From: Chrysoperla carnea
Taxonomy: Eukaryota; Arthropoda; Insecta; Neuroptera; Chrysopidae
Assembly (NCBI RefSeq): GCF_905475395.1
Contig: NC_058337.1
Coordinates: 88,902,368-88,966,367 of the forward strand
Reading direction: 5' to 3'
Length of the DNA stretch: 64,000 nucleotides
Position numbers and translations under genes: made by a program. Below, one piece after another: positions 51,094 to 64,000 of this stretch (positions within the stretch are counted from its first letter, which is position 1; each line of letters opens with the position of its first letter). The notes beneath the pieces were generated by a model that was given only the letters and a program-made list of their open reading frames with translations, was not told the origin of the DNA and ran no database searches.

Positions 51094-54000
51094 ATGTTAT
51101 TAAAATATATCGAAAATTATTTGTTAGTGGTAATTTTAAGTTTAATTGTTTCATTAATTTTGTGTTATTATTCAAAATATTTACGTATTTTTTATTATAC
51201 GACTAAATTACCTGGACCCACAGCTTTACCAATTATTGGCAATATATTAATGTTAGTTGGAAATCATGAAGGTAAACATAAATTTTTGTTTCCTTTAATT
51301 CCATTATAAATCGTTATATCACGCATATACATGGCTCAAAACTACCGCTTTAGAAGACTAAAGTGATTTAGACTATAGATTGTACGTACATCTTTGCTAA
51401 TTAAAATTGTTTTAACTGTACTTAAATTCTCAAAATTCAAACTTGGCTAAACTAATTAATCGAGTCTTATTTTGTTAATGTCACATCGACACTAAAAACT
51501 GCAAGCGAAGTTTTTTCTTAATAAAATTTATGATCTATATTAAAATCAACTGTCGCCAAACTTGTGAATTTCAAATTTGGTTTTCGACCCTAATAGTGCA
51601 ATTAAAATTGATTCGAACTTGAAACAGAAATGAAAGATCGAATTGTTTGTGCTTTAAAAACGCACCTGGTATATTGTACTTCCTGAAAGCGCTATTTAGG
51701 GTAGACACAGCCTAAATTTTGTTGTTATATGACAATGACTACAACCAGTTATTCAGTATTTTATATTGTAATTAATAATTTTAGAAATAACTACCATTGT
51801 ATTAAATAAAGTACAAGAATATTCGCCGATATTTCGAGTGTGGCTGGGTCCTGTTCCACTTATTTTTACAGTTAAACCAGAATATATTCAAGAAATATTA
51901 AATCATGGTTTAGAAAAAGCATGGATAATGAAACAAGCTGGTTATCAATTATCTGGCGATTCAATTATGTCATCAAAAGGTATAATCTAATTATTTCAAT
52001 TGAAATCATTTATATATTGCGAAATTTTGTTATTATAATATTGAATTACCATTAGATTTACACATGACCTGCTTTTTTATCTGTCTCATCGGTAAATACC
52101 TAACCTTTTTAACACAAAATTTGAACCGGAAGATCAAATAACATGCAGCCTAGCGTATAAAGGAAGTTAAATACAATGTGGTACCTAATAAAGTAATTGT
52201 CATAATTTCATATAAATAAAGTGAATTTTATGTAAATATGAAGAGAATATCTAAATATTAGTCTAGCTACTTTGTATCCATATGCCTTTTTTACTCTAAA
52301 ACCTTAAAAGTATATTTTTTGTGGAAAATTTCGTTTTCTATAATGTTGTATATAAACACACTTTTCGTAATGTTGATGGATACAGAGATAAAAACAAGAT
52401 AGTCTAAAATAAAAAGGAATACTACAAGCAGATCTTGTATCTTCAATTGACCTTTCACAAACTTAATTCTTGGTCTTTATCATGAAGTTATCGGTCAGTA
52501 CCCTAATTTTCAAATAAAAGATTTATAATCAATTTTGACTAAACTGTCATAATAAAATACAATATTTTCTTGAGACGTCTCATTTGAAATTCGAAAACTT
52601 TTATTTGAAACATTTGTATACCTTACGCTAAATTTTCCTTAATGGCTAAGGACTTCTGGAACCTATCTACTCTATATTACAACACGAGTTCGTAATTGAT
52701 AAGAGATACAAGTCACTTTTGCAATTTCATATAACATCTATAATACCTTTTACTTAAATCGCATTTACTCTGTCATATTCGTGATATTTATATGCCTAGA
52801 TGTAAATCGAACATTCTGTATAGTTGAAATGTACATACGCTACTTTGCTTTCTGAGAATAAACCTCTAAAAAAGTGAAATGTGGTGGAAATGGTATTAAT
52901 AAAGTTATATTATTGATATTCGAGACACTCTTTTACAATTATTTATACATTTTATATTTACAGTATCGAAATGGAAACGTAATCGTAGTATTGTAGTACG
53001 AGGATTCAGCCCTGTACTATTGAAATCATATTTTAAAGTATTTGTCGAAAAAAATGTAATATTGATTGAAAATCTTAACAAAAAATTAAATGATGATAAA
53101 CCATTTGACATATTTGATTACATATCAAAAACTACAATGGATGCAGTATGTGGTAATATTAGTGATATTTTTAAAAATGTATAATTTTTTACACGTAACA
53201 AAAGTAATTTTATTCTAGGTTCTACATTGGGATACGATGTAAACGCCCAAAATAGTAATTCGTCTTATTATAATGCCGTTCAAAAGTGTGTAATATTTTA
53301 TTGATAGCGTGTGAATTCTATCGAGCTTCTTTAACATGTTGAATTTTTTTAGTTTATTTTTCTTAATGTTTGAAAGAATTTTCCATCCTTGGAAATTAGC
53401 TGACATATATTATAAGTTCACCGAAGATGGTAAACAATCTGAAAAAAATCGAGATGTGATTTTGGGATTAGCTAGTAAAGTTAGTATTACACGATAGATA
53501 AATAATACCATCAAAATAATTAACTTAGGTTACAGACAACCGATAATTAATGATTTCCTCGGTGATAAAATAAAAATGACTAGGTGATAAATAAATATTT
53601 ATAATACGAAAATTTGCGAATAACGTACACAATAAGAATAACCACGATTAGCTAATTCATACTGATGACTGCATAGTGGTCAAAAAATGTTTTTTTCTAA
53701 TACAAAAATTGATTCTTGAAATTTAATTCGAAATAATCTTGAGTTTTCATTCATTATCTTTGATAATATTTATATCTAATTTAAGAGAAAATTGGGAAAA
53801 GTATTTTTTCTTTATTTTAATAGTTTTGGTACAAAATCCATTATTTTGTATATCGAAATTCAGGAAGTATCCATTGGTTAATATTTTTTATGGTAATATT
53901 TTCCAATAATTGGACGTTTTTAGAGAATTAAGTACTTAACATTGTAATCATACAACTTGGTATTGACTTCTTGAAAATAAAAAAAAGAATAATCTATTAT

Positions 54001-56616
54001 TGGTGCGAGTAACTATCTATTTTTGTTTGTATTAGTTATAGTTTATGATACACATACAACGTTTGACAAAAAATAAGTGTGGAGAGAATATTAGATAGAT
54101 TATAATATTCTTTGTTTTCATATAATTTTTTAGATAATAACAGAAAAAAGAAAAATCCAATATGAAAATGCTATGCAAAACCATACTCTTGAAATTCAGG
54201 ATATTAAAAAGAATGTATTTAATAAACCTTTGTTAGACTACTTAATAGATATTACGGAGAACAATCAAGAATTTGATAATGAACAACTTCGGGATGAAAT
54301 TAATATTGTAATATTAGGTGTAAGCTAAAATTTTTGAATTAATTTTCAATGATACTTGAGCGATATAAAAGATGATTAAATTAAAAATTTTTTAGGGCTA
54401 TGAAACATCAGCTAATGCTTTAAGCTATGTGCTTCTAAATTTAGCTGCACATAAAGATATTCAAGAAAAAGTTTGTGAGGAATTATTTGAAGTTCTTGAC
54501 GGTGATCTCAATCGTCCAATTGAAATAGACGACTTACCAAAATTAAAATATATGGATATGGTCTTAAAAGAATCAATGCGATTATATTCAACAGTTCCAA
54601 TAATTGCAAGAGAAATAACGAAAGACATTCAAATGGGTACGTATTATACATATAAGGTTGAAATCCAGGGAGTCTGAGAGAAAATGTTCGAGTCCCTACC
54701 CCCAATCCTTTGATGAAACATTATGTAATATGGCACAATAAGACATGTTTATTTTATGAGAGACAAAATTATCAAAATTTTTAGGCTTTGATTTTTTATT
54801 GAATCATTGAAATATAGTCATCAATCACAAAGAAAACGAATTTATCCATCCAGGTGTTGATTGTAAATAGAGACGAAAAAGTTGAAAATAAACCGCCAAT
54901 ATTGAAAATAAATAATAATTCTGTTATTTACTAATATTATTTTTTCGCTTGATCAGGCTATTTTCCTACTGTATCAAACAAAGTTCTTACTGCGTTAAAT
55001 GAAGTTGCGAAAACAACAAAGATCACAAAAAGTGAACAATCACAGATGTGATGAACCATGAGATGACCAAGCGTGGCACACGCACAGTGTGCTCCACGGT
55101 GAAAGTGTATAACTATAAATGGCTGCCATGCACGTTCATCGTAGTACACACAGTAGAGTCACGTATCTACATTATCAACAAATTAAGCCGAAAATCCCTA
55201 AATCTAGAATAAAATCGATTATAATTATATTTATTAGCATTACTGTACTTAGAGGCCTCTTGTTTTAACAGTGGCATGAGTAGTACGGTCAAATAAGCGC
55301 ATAAAATTCTAAAAAAAATTTCAGAAAAAGTGTTTCTTTCAAAATTTGTCAAACCACTTGAACGAGAAATACTATAAAAAACAATAAAGTTTATTCCGGC
55401 CTCCAATTTACGGGCTAGTTTTCTGAGTTCGGGTCTAGGAGATTTTCCTCCTCGCCCTCTCGACAGCCCTGTTGAATTCTCCCCATCGAAGTTAACTTCT
55501 TCTATAATGTACTATAGTATCTGGTTAACATTTGGTGCTTGTATTCATTCAGTGTGGTCACATTTTTATGTTAACATGATCTACTTTGAGTGCAGAGTTG
55601 AATTTTACACCGCCTGCGGAATTATTTTTATAATTTTTGGCTAGATTTTGAAATAAAAAACATCATTATTTTAAAATATACGCAATATTATCATCCTATT
55701 TTGTGAAAACTTTTGTTAACAATATAAAGCAAAAGAGTAAATCTTATAATTTCGTGTGAGGTGCTATGATAAAAGTGGAAATAATTAGGAACCGTTTTTT
55801 CCCATCGCGTATTTAGAAGCCTCAAACCAAAAATTTGTATATACTGTTATCGTGCTTATCAAAGTAAATCCAAAAAAATTTAGTTATTGATTTTTGGGAT
55901 TTTTTTTATTGTACCTGTCGAAAATGAAAAATCTGTAACTGCTTATAGGTTTCTTTAATATAACTTATATTGATAATTTTGGTGAATTAAATTATGTTGC
56001 TTTTCAGAAGAAATAGGATCAATTTGATTAATTAATAAATTCAACTATTTAACGAAACGTGTCATAATAATTTATTGTAGATTGCCTGAAGAAGGTAAAA
56101 AGTATTAAGAAACGCTGCGTTAAATAATTGTTACTGACAAAACCTAATTCTTCGCTATAATATTAATACACTCTGTATCATTTTTTAATTATTTCCATTG
56201 TTTCTAGGGGATTTTCTCATTCCTAAAGGTTCAACTTGTGTTATACCAATTCTAAGTTTACATCGTGATCATAATTTATGGAAGGAACCATTAAAGTTTG
56301 ATCCAGAACGATTTACTCCAGAAAATATGAAAGGTCGCCATCCGTATGCGTACATTCCATTTGGTGGTGGACCAAGGAATTGCATTGGTAATTAAAAACA
56401 TTTAAATTAATGTTTAATGTTTGTCAGTTTAAATTTGGAATGTTTTTAGGTATACGATATGCTTCGATGTTTATGAAAACATTATTAGCAACGTTATTAT
56501 GTCGATATGAATTTCATACTGATTTAAATTTAAATGAATTAAAAATGCAAATGGAGGTTTCGTTAAAGCTAGTTGGTGGACATCAAGTGCGAATTACATC
56601 CCGTATTAAAAACTAA
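51094..56616 (+). CDS. cytochrome P450, CYP4 clan (gene B), 9 exons
   Basis: Exons: 51094-51271, 51785-51979, 52964-53152, 53219-53285, 53353-53479, 54134-54319, 54396-54636, 56208-56387, 56450-56616. The sum is 1530 bp, 509 aa, with no stop. Exons 2-8 match gene A in length and phase, so the two arose by tandem duplication. The N-terminal anchor (about 8-28) is followed by [13 protein letters not shown]. Motifs: C-helix W128-R132 (WKRNR), I-helix GGYETS (314-319), K-helix ESMR (373-376), PERF, and haem loop [10 protein letters not shown] with Cys453. In exon 8 about three quarters of residues match gene A; the N-terminal half is more diverged. The first residues align with about residue 12 of gene A, so gene A has an N-terminal extension. 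Expected to be an ER monooxygenase of unknown substrate; the changed I-helix and haem-loop residues hint at a different specificity. Confidence 0.94.
51272..51784 (+). other. intron 1 of P450 gene B
   Basis: 513 bases, phase 1, about one third the length of the gene A counterpart and without the SINE or antisense open segment found there. Nothing recognisable. Confidence 0.85.
51980..52963 (+). other. intron 2 of P450 gene B
   Basis: 984 bases, phase 1, AT-rich; no element or coding content seen. Confidence 0.85.
53480..54133 (+). other. intron 5 of P450 gene B
   Basis: 654 bases, phase 0, donor GTTAGT. AT-rich with no recognised feature. Confidence 0.85.
54637..56207 (+). other. intron 7 of P450 gene B
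   Basis: 1571 bases, phase 1. Two stretches (about 54950-55160 and 55400-55500) are richer in GC than the rest and may be old insertions, but I recognise neither. Confidence 0.8.
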
Positions 56617-56685
56617 TTAATATTCCAGAGTGAATCATTTTAGTTAATTTAAGCAGTAAACTCTTCAAGAAATGCTTACTTAAAG

Positions 56686-56691
56686 AATAAA
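56686..56691 (+). promoter_or_regulatory. P450 gene B polyadenylation signal
   Basis: AATAAA lies 70 bases past the stop of gene B and just before the SINE fragment at 56714. Confidence 0.6.
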
Positions 56692-56713
56692 TAATACTGG
56701 GGTTTATTTACTT

Positions 56714-56790
56714 CCCCATTAATTATAATTGCTTACACTGCCGCTGCCTGGATTCGAACCCGCTACCTCCCAGCCAGAAGCCAAATGTTT
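56714..56790 (-). repeat. tRNA-derived SINE fragment, copy 3
   Basis: About 77 bases matching the head of the two longer copies, with a perfect B box (GGTTCGAATCC on the minus strand, 56750-56760). It begins 23 bases after the gene B polyadenylation signal. The body is missing. Confidence 0.65.
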
Positions 56791-58350
56791 AAATTTCGGT
56801 GGAGCCTCTACTCGCTTTGAATGGTTTGGAAGGGGGCCTTGCATTTAATATTGGTTTATCTTTTAAAAGTCGACTGATCTTTAAACTTTTAATAATAAAA
56901 ACAAATAATTTTTTGAAAATCAAGTAGGTTCGTTAATCTGTGTGTGTCTATAGGTAACTGCCAGACTAATGTTCTTAGACTTAAAAAGGACATTATAATT
57001 GCTTTCATCTTTCATCATTGTGAGAAATAGAATACAATTATGATAGTTAGATTTAATCATTGAATTTATACTGCATCTATTTTTACCCATTTTAGGGAAA
57101 AGACTTTCCAAAAATAGAATATTATACCCATTGAAATACCAATTTTCAAAAGGTAATATATGGCTTTAGACTCGAAGAGTTATTCTCGAAGATAAGTGAA
57201 AATCACCGGGATGTGTGAAACAAATTTAATAAACACTTTTTTTATTGCTTTCATGTTTCTTTACCAGCCCTTAACCATTCATAAAATAGCCGATTAAAAT
57301 TCTGGCTGGACAACCTGTAATTTTTGCTACGTTTTCACTTAATCAGCACTTATATTAACAACATATATTAAATGACGTCATAAGTGACGTGTGAACGTGA
57401 ATGTATTTTTCAGTGAATGTTTTTTATGTTGATGCAGTATCCATAATAGAACTTCACAATTTCTACATATCCTTTTTTTCGGGTATCCATCGATCCAACT
57501 AGACAAGAAACGTTTCTTATTAAACCTTATGTTACATGTAGCATTATAAAATTACATTGCAAGATAATCTTGGTTCTTGGGCTTTATGTTTAAGAATCTC
57601 CTCAATTTTTCTTATTGTCGCATTAACCGTTTTATGGGCAAATAATTTTGTGAGGGCCTATGATCCCGCATAAATTTATTACATAAATGTGTTTTATAAG
57701 CTAATTTAATAAAAATATTTTTTTAAATGTTATATGTTATAATTTATGTAAGTACCTACTTAAAAAAAGTAATAATAAATTAAGTCTTCACAATACTTCA
57801 TTACTGATGAAATGTTTGATTTCACACCTAGACGGTAAATGGGATGTCGATGTTTCAGAATTTTCAACTTTTATCCAATATTACATGTGCCATGTACTCT
57901 TTATAAAAATCATAGCGTTCTTGTTGGGACATATTATCTATGTTTTGAAGGGGTTAATCATTCGCCAGAATAGAAACATATTCACTGCTATTATCATAAA
58001 TATCATGGAGCACCCGAAAGTAAAGGAAAGTTTTGCAGACCATTTATCTTGACCCATTAGTAATTTAACAGATAATTACGATCGAATAATAAAAACAAAT
58101 GTTCATAAAATTAAAATATTACAGTATTTTATTTTAAAAATTGTTTGTTTATGTCTTCAAGAGGCTGTTACATATTTATATGTATTTAATTATGCAAAAA
58201 TGCAGAAAAAATACAAAAACGAAAAAACAAATATGCAAAACAACTTTTCAATATTTTTATAATACCTAAGGAATAAAATTAATTTTCTGTTTTTATATGA
58301 ACAAAAAAAAAAAAATAAAAAAAAAAAATAGAGTAAATAATTATGCACTT
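56791..58350. other. gene-free stretch downstream of P450 gene B
   Basis: AT-rich. A TGACGTCA motif lies at about 57374 with no gene next to it. The frame at 57807-58052 is judged accidental. Confidence 0.7.
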
Positions 58351-58989
58351 TTATACCATGTATATATGAAATACATATACATGGTATATTAAGTTTATTA
58401 TACCATGTATAATATGAAATATACATAGTATATTAAGTTTAGTCCAAAGTTTGTAACGCCTGAAAATATTCATGCTACGAAAAAAATTTTGGTATAGGTG
58501 TCCATAGAATCACCTAATTAGTCCATTTCCGGTTGTCCGTCCGTCCGTCCGTCTGTGGACACGATAACTCAAAAACGAAAAGAGATATCAAGATGAAATT
58601 TTTATAGCATACTCAGGACCTAAAAACTGAGGTCGAGTTCGTAAATGAGCAACATGGGTCAATTGGGTCTTGGGTCCGTAAGACCCATCTTGTAAACCGT
58701 TAGAGATAGAACAAAAGTTTAAATGTAAAAAATGTTCTTTATAAAAAAATAAACAACTTTTGTTTGAAAATTTTTTTTGTAAACATCACCGTTTACCCAC
58801 GAGGGCGCTTATTAGGTGCAAATTTTATAGTATGCATTAATATGGGAATGTCAGTGTGTGTGTAGCTCTTTAAAAGTGGATATCTTTTTTTATTAACGTG
58901 ACGTCAAAAAACAAACGATTGCTTCATCAACACTGTCTATACATGGTATTTCAACAATTAACTCAGTCAATTGTTTGTTTTCACTTGTT
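58351..58989 (+). repeat. Rep-A dispersed repeat, copy 5
   Basis: The longest copy. Its left end is duplicated: the roughly 45-base terminus (TTATACCATGTATA ... TATTAAGTTT) occurs twice in tandem at 58351-58395 and 58398-58440. It is otherwise intact, with GTCC units and the GGACACGATAACTC motif. Confidence 0.85.
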
Positions 58990-61900
58990 TAAGTCTGATT
59001 TTATCTAAATAATAAAATTAATAAATCAAGTTTATAAAATAAAAAAATAATTGCAAATATTTTGAGATTTCTTTTCATAGATTTAGGTATAATACAAAAA
59101 GAAAAATGCAAACGAAATGATGCCACGTTCACATACAACGTTGTCCTAGTGAGTTTCTAACATGCTTCACCGTTTTTTGCATTTTTTTTCAAAAATTTTT
59201 TTTTTTGTGTAGGTAGGTTTACATTATGCGCTTATCATTAAATAATTTTTTTTAAATAAATTCATTTGTAATAAAATTTATTATGTTTTAAGTATACAAT
59301 CCCTAGGGTATCTGAATATTTTATTTGCCTTATTTTGTCGAAGTTAAAAAAACAAGTGGGTACAAGGATTTATTGGTATACATTTTTCTTCATTCAATTA
59401 TTGGAAAAGTTTTCTCGAGTTGTGTCTAGATTCCGCAGAAGACATACGAATAAACAATTTTTGGGGGAAACATTTCAGTCTATTTTTGCCTGAACTATAC
59501 GGTTTGCGGGGAAATATTTCGATCAAGTATAATGTCTGCGTAAGATGTCTATAGGTGACCCAACATATTTTGCTTGAAGCATTTTTATCGATAAAATTTA
59601 TTTAAGTTATAAAATATTTAAAAATGAAAATTATACTCAAAAAAGTATTTATCATAGACATATAAACATGGTTTTTCAGTCATTTAACGTTAAATACTCC
59701 GAATTTCAATCGCCAATAACTCTATTGACTTTTGATATATACTTGAATGACACTTTTTTGCTTATATTTCATCGTTGTATCGATTCTTGTTGCCATTTTC
59801 AACATATATTTACTTAGAAGGGGTGGTTACCGTACCCTGGGAAAAGCACATAATTTTTAGCCATAATTCATATAAATGTTTCTACACATACATGAGCATT
59901 TCATTTCAGCGTTAAGATTTCTGATAAGTTGCTTCATTCAACCCACAGGTGAGACTATAGTTCCCAATCTATTTTGCTCATAAAATATGTGTAAAGTAAG
60001 TATTGTAATATGTAAGTATAAAGCCACGCAAGGTAAATACATATTAATTAAGTGTTATAAGAAAACTTTATGATTAAACCATAAAATATTATTTTAAGCC
60101 CCGCGCGAAGCATATATTGAATTAAAGTTAGTATTTTTATTCGTCAATATAGGAAAAATATGTAAAATAATAAAGAAAATATATTATAACAACAAACGGG
60201 AAAAATTCCTAAAACAAGAACTAATTGATTTCTACAAACCAGTAATTAATATACATATTTGACATATTTAAAAATCATGCTAAGAAGTAATTTAAAAACC
60301 GTGTTAAGAACATATTTTCATAGAATTATAAGTTATTAAACACATAACTTAAAATATTCTTAGAAATAAAAACAGATAAATATTTTCTATTAATTTAAAA
60401 AGGATCCGGCATATTTAACATTGAATTTGGTGTGTATTTCTTTTCGAAACTTTTGGAATTACAGCCCTTAAAATATGTATACGTAAAGAACCTTCTCAAA
60501 CCATTTATTTTAAGGACTTCTGAACGTATTTTTATTCTTTTTACGCATTTTCCCGGAGATAATTTCTTATTCAAGAATACTTATCGCCTGAGTAAAGCTA
60601 GAAATTTCTGCTTAAAAATCCATGGCTACTTCACGAAAATAACTATATTGCGTCTGTAATATTATGTAAAAATTTCCAAATTTAGGTGAACAATACGTAG
60701 GAGTAAAAAATATAGTAATTTGGTAGCTAATTTGGTATGTATAACGGACGCTGAGAAATCAATTTAAGGGCACATTCCAGTTTTTACTTCTAAAAAGATA
60801 ATATCTATATTATTGTATCTTCAACTGATAAAATATTAGCTCCATTTATGTGATAAAATGCAAAAAAGATTTTATTTTGCTTTTTAAGGGTAACCATAAA
60901 ATGAATGGTTCGAGAAGGTTCTGGCCTTTTTCGACGTTATTATTGAACACTTAATGTTTATTGTTAAAAGGAAGGCCATTTTAATGTTAAATACTCGAGG
61001 TCCTTTAATGTTCCCATACAAAAGATTATTTAATCTCAAGCATTTTTTAGAAAGTTGATATAAAGAAATGGCACTTCCCAAATAAAAAATCAATTTGCAT
61101 ATAAGTTTAAACCCTCTAGCTCAATTTGAGCGAAGTTGATACCCTCATGTCGCACACAAAGACGATCTATATAAAAATTTTCAGGTTTCTAGTTCAATTT
61201 TGAGGGGCTGTACGATGTGCGAGGCCATAAAAATGTCGAGAAAAAGTTTTTCTTTTACAACATTATAACTTATGTTTATGTAATAATACACTGAAAAACT
61301 CAGCGGACGGTAGTCAATCTTGTGTCATAAGATAATCGATTTTAATTGATTATCAAAGCGATATTACCAAATTTTAATCAATTTTTCCAATATTTTATTA
61401 AATTTCTTTAAGTATAAGTACAATTGCACAATTGATCATTATACTACAAAAATCTATCGATATAAAAATTTGTTTAGAGAATAGTGGTAACGGTTACGCC
61501 TGCGCTTGAAAATTGCACTGCAAATTTTTGATTGGAAAGAAACTTTCCTTATAATAGCTTCAAGAAATTTTTTATACACAAGTTAATACTGTCAAATAAA
61601 TAGTACTTAAACTTACTCCATATATCCTAGTTAGAAGTACATCAATTGAACAATCTAGCCACAAGAGGAAAGAAATTTAACATCCGATTGATTCCTTCTT
61701 GTTCATTAAAATACTCGAAGAAAGCAAGGCCATCGGGTGATTAATAAACCCTCAGTTATAAACATCTATTTTATTGCCTTGGAACATAAATAATTATTCT
61801 AATTTTATTATTTGTAAAACATGTTTATAGATAAATAGATATGCGTAAACTAATATTAGTATAATTTATCTCTTTTAAGTAATTTTATCTCCCATATCGG

Positions 61901-62413
61901 GTGTTCAAGGAACAGAACATTCCAAATACTTTCTTTAAAGTTTTTTTTTTTTTAATTTTTCAAATGAAAAATTCAAGGGGTCTAAAAAATATATTTGGTG
62001 AAAAATCTATTTATAAGAAAATGATCACCAAAATTTCAAAAGGAAACCCCTTTTTACACGACTGAGCAACGCAAAAGAGTGGTAATGTGTTTATCAGTCT
62101 ATATACGTCTGTTCCTATGTGGGACACTAGTTGCCGAATACCGATTTGTGTAAAGACATAAAGGCATACCAAGAAATTATCATTCGAATAAAATTAAAGA
62201 CTAGAAGAGTCTGGGTTTTTATGCTTGTCTGATTGACTCAATGCTGAACAATCACATCCAGGCTTGAACCAATGCTGGCCTTGTTGATATTTACTGAATG
62301 GATAATACGGCAGATGATTATGAAAATTAATTATAGCATTTTTTTTTAAATTATTAAATTATAGCTGAAATTTTAATTCTCAATTCTATTTTACGGACGA
62401 TTTTTCAAAATAA
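58990..62413. other. gene-free stretch between inverted Rep-A copies
   Basis: AT-rich, no exon recognised. It is enclosed by the inverted pair of Rep-A copies 5 and 6. Confidence 0.7.
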
Positions 62414-63009
62414 ACAAGTGAAAACAAACAATTGAGTTAATTGTTGAAATACCATGTATAGACAGTGTTGATGAAGCAATCGTTTGTTTTTTGACGTCAC
62501 GTTAATAAAAAAAGATATCCACTTTTAAATAGCTACACACACTGATATTCCCATATTAATGCATACTATAAAATTTGCACCTAATAAGCGGCCTCGTGGG
62601 TAAACAGTGATGTTTACAAAAAAAATTTTCAAACAAAAGTTGTTTATTTTTTTATAAAGAACATTTTTTACATTTAAACTTTTGTTCTATCTCTAACGGT
62701 TTACAAGATGGGTCCTACGGACCCAAGACCCAATTGACCCTAATTGCTCATTTACGAACTCGACCTCAGTTTTTAGATCCTGAGTACGCTATAAAAATTT
62801 CACTTTGATATCTCTTTTCGTTTTTGAGTTATCGTGTCCACAGACGGACAGACGGACGGACGGACGGACGGACAACCGGAAATGGGCTAATTAGGTGCTT
62901 CTATGAACACCTATACCAAAATTTTTTTCGTAGCATGAATATTTTTAGGCGTTACAAACTTTGGACTAAACTTAATATACTATGTATATTTCATATATAC
63001 ATGGTATAA
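62414..63009 (-). repeat. Rep-A dispersed repeat, copy 6
   Basis: Nearly full length, reverse orientation, with five GGAC units at 62850-62872. It closely resembles the copy at 58351 and forms an inverted pair with it 3.4 kb apart. Confidence 0.85.
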
Positions 63010-64000
63010 AAAGATCGAGAGGTATCGTGGGATACCCGCTAGGAACTATATTGCTTTCGTACCTTGGTACATTATATATGTAGCGCTTACTTTTTTTATT
63101 CACAAGATATTTTTTTGAAAATTTAAGGTAATAATTATTGAAGTCAAATACTTGTTTGATTCCTTAAAGAATTTCCTTTTATAGCTACTTGTAGCTTTTA
63201 CTGTATGAAATAATTGAGTATTAGATAGTTTAAAAAGACAAACTTCTGATGTAGGAGTCAACCCAATATGTAAGTACATTACGTTTGGTTTGATTAGGAT
63301 ATTTATTATGACATAACATAAAAATTGCATTGTACTTACTTTAAATTATCTCTGTTTTCTTTAACTTCTGATAACTTTCACAACTCAATTAAACAAACAT
63401 AAAATTTTGAAAAAAAATACAAATTGACAGTTATAAAAATATTTTAATACTAGATATTAGTACGCATGTCTTGGAGGTGCAAAACCAAAAAAAAATTTTA
63501 TGGACAAATATGGATGAATGTTTGCTAAAATGCCAATGTTGTTAGTAAAAACAATTTGTCACTAAGATTTTTTTAAGGATGTGAGAGCGCCAGGTCAACT
63601 TTGGATGAACGGCTTAATTTTTTAATATGAAGTTGGACTTAGTCTAAATCAATTCTGAAAATTTTAGGGGAAGTTGCCCGATTATTTAAATAAATAAATG
63701 ACTTCAAAAGTAGGCATATTTAATATTGGTCTTATGGGAAAACGGTAGTTGGATGATATGTTACCATTGTCAAAACTTGCTCCAAGATTAGTCGGTGGAA
63801 ATTAAAAAAAAAAAAAAAAACTATCCTAAATTAAAGTTAAAACCTTGATCAATTATTGAATAAAAAAAATAACCGTTATGCTCGATTAATTAAGGATGAA
63901 TGAGCACGGTAGTGCGGACCCAATTTAAAAAAATATATATTTTTTAATTTTGATGGTGAATTATGTTATAACTTAATAATATAAGACGAAAAGTAAGAAT
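63010..64000. other. gene-free right end
   Basis: AT-rich; nothing recognised. A minus-strand frame at 63100-63330 is judged accidental. Confidence 0.65.

Noticed and set aside
57370-57385. TGACGTCA as a CREB-type regulatory site
   Set aside because: A single 8-base palindrome with no gene start within several kilobases is not enough evidence.
62824-63009. 61-codon frame with an RTDGRTDGRTD stretch
   Set aside because: It is a translation of the GGAC microsatellite inside Rep-A copy 6.

Overview
This window looks like nuclear DNA from an insect or a close arthropod relative. It is very AT-rich, with widely spaced genes split by short GT-AG introns and many small transposon relics. Four protein-coding loci can be supported: the 3' end of mind bomb 1 (mib1, plus strand), a DM9-repeat (DUF3421) gene (minus strand), and two complete tandem cytochrome P450 genes of the CYP4 clan (plus strand). 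A decayed MADF/BESS-type gene lies between mib1 and the DM9 gene. I cannot place the species from sequence alone.

Layout. Positions 1-24,750 hold no exon I can recognise. They contain terminal-inverted-repeat elements (2738-3087, 12698-14396), an old interspersed element ending in a CAAA-rich tract (about 3737-4377), three copies of a 0.5-0.6 kb repeat family (called Rep-A here), diverged tandem repeats near 11.8-12.1 kb and 17.0-17.2 kb, and a tRNA-derived SINE near 20.7-21.0 kb. Positions 24,751-27,594 carry three phase-0-linked exons for the last ankyrin repeats and three RING fingers of mib1. Positions 28.0-32.8 kb hold three foldback elements. The MADF/BESS pseudogene runs from 32,448 to 33,946 and the DM9 gene from 34,272 to 34,803 (minus). 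Positions 35.5-39.4 kb hold a tRNA-like sequence beside a long TA microsatellite, a pair of about 0.3 kb direct repeats and a perfect 21-bp hairpin.

The P450 pair occupies 39,405-47,882 (gene A, 524 aa) and 51,094-56,616 (gene B, 509 aa). Both have nine exons, and exons 2-8 are identical in length (195, 189, 67, 127, 186, 241 and 180 bp), which marks them as tandem duplicates. All P450 signatures are present in both: WxxxR, the [A/G]GYET[T/S] I helix, ExxR, PERF and FxxGPRNCIG. Both should be ER-anchored monooxygenases; substrates cannot be read from the sequence. A SINE fragment sits just downstream of gene B, and two inverted Rep-A copies (58.35-58.99 and 62.41-63.01 kb) lie in the gene-free right end.

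Points most worth a second look: an unassigned, splice-bounded 198-bp open exon on the minus strand inside intron 1 of P450 gene A; the perfect hairpin at 37.6 kb; the foldback elements; the in-frame decay of the MADF/BESS gene, where three stops look like CAA-to-TAA changes; and the absence of all 5' mib1 exons from 24.7 kb of upstream sequence. No convincing new biological system was found.
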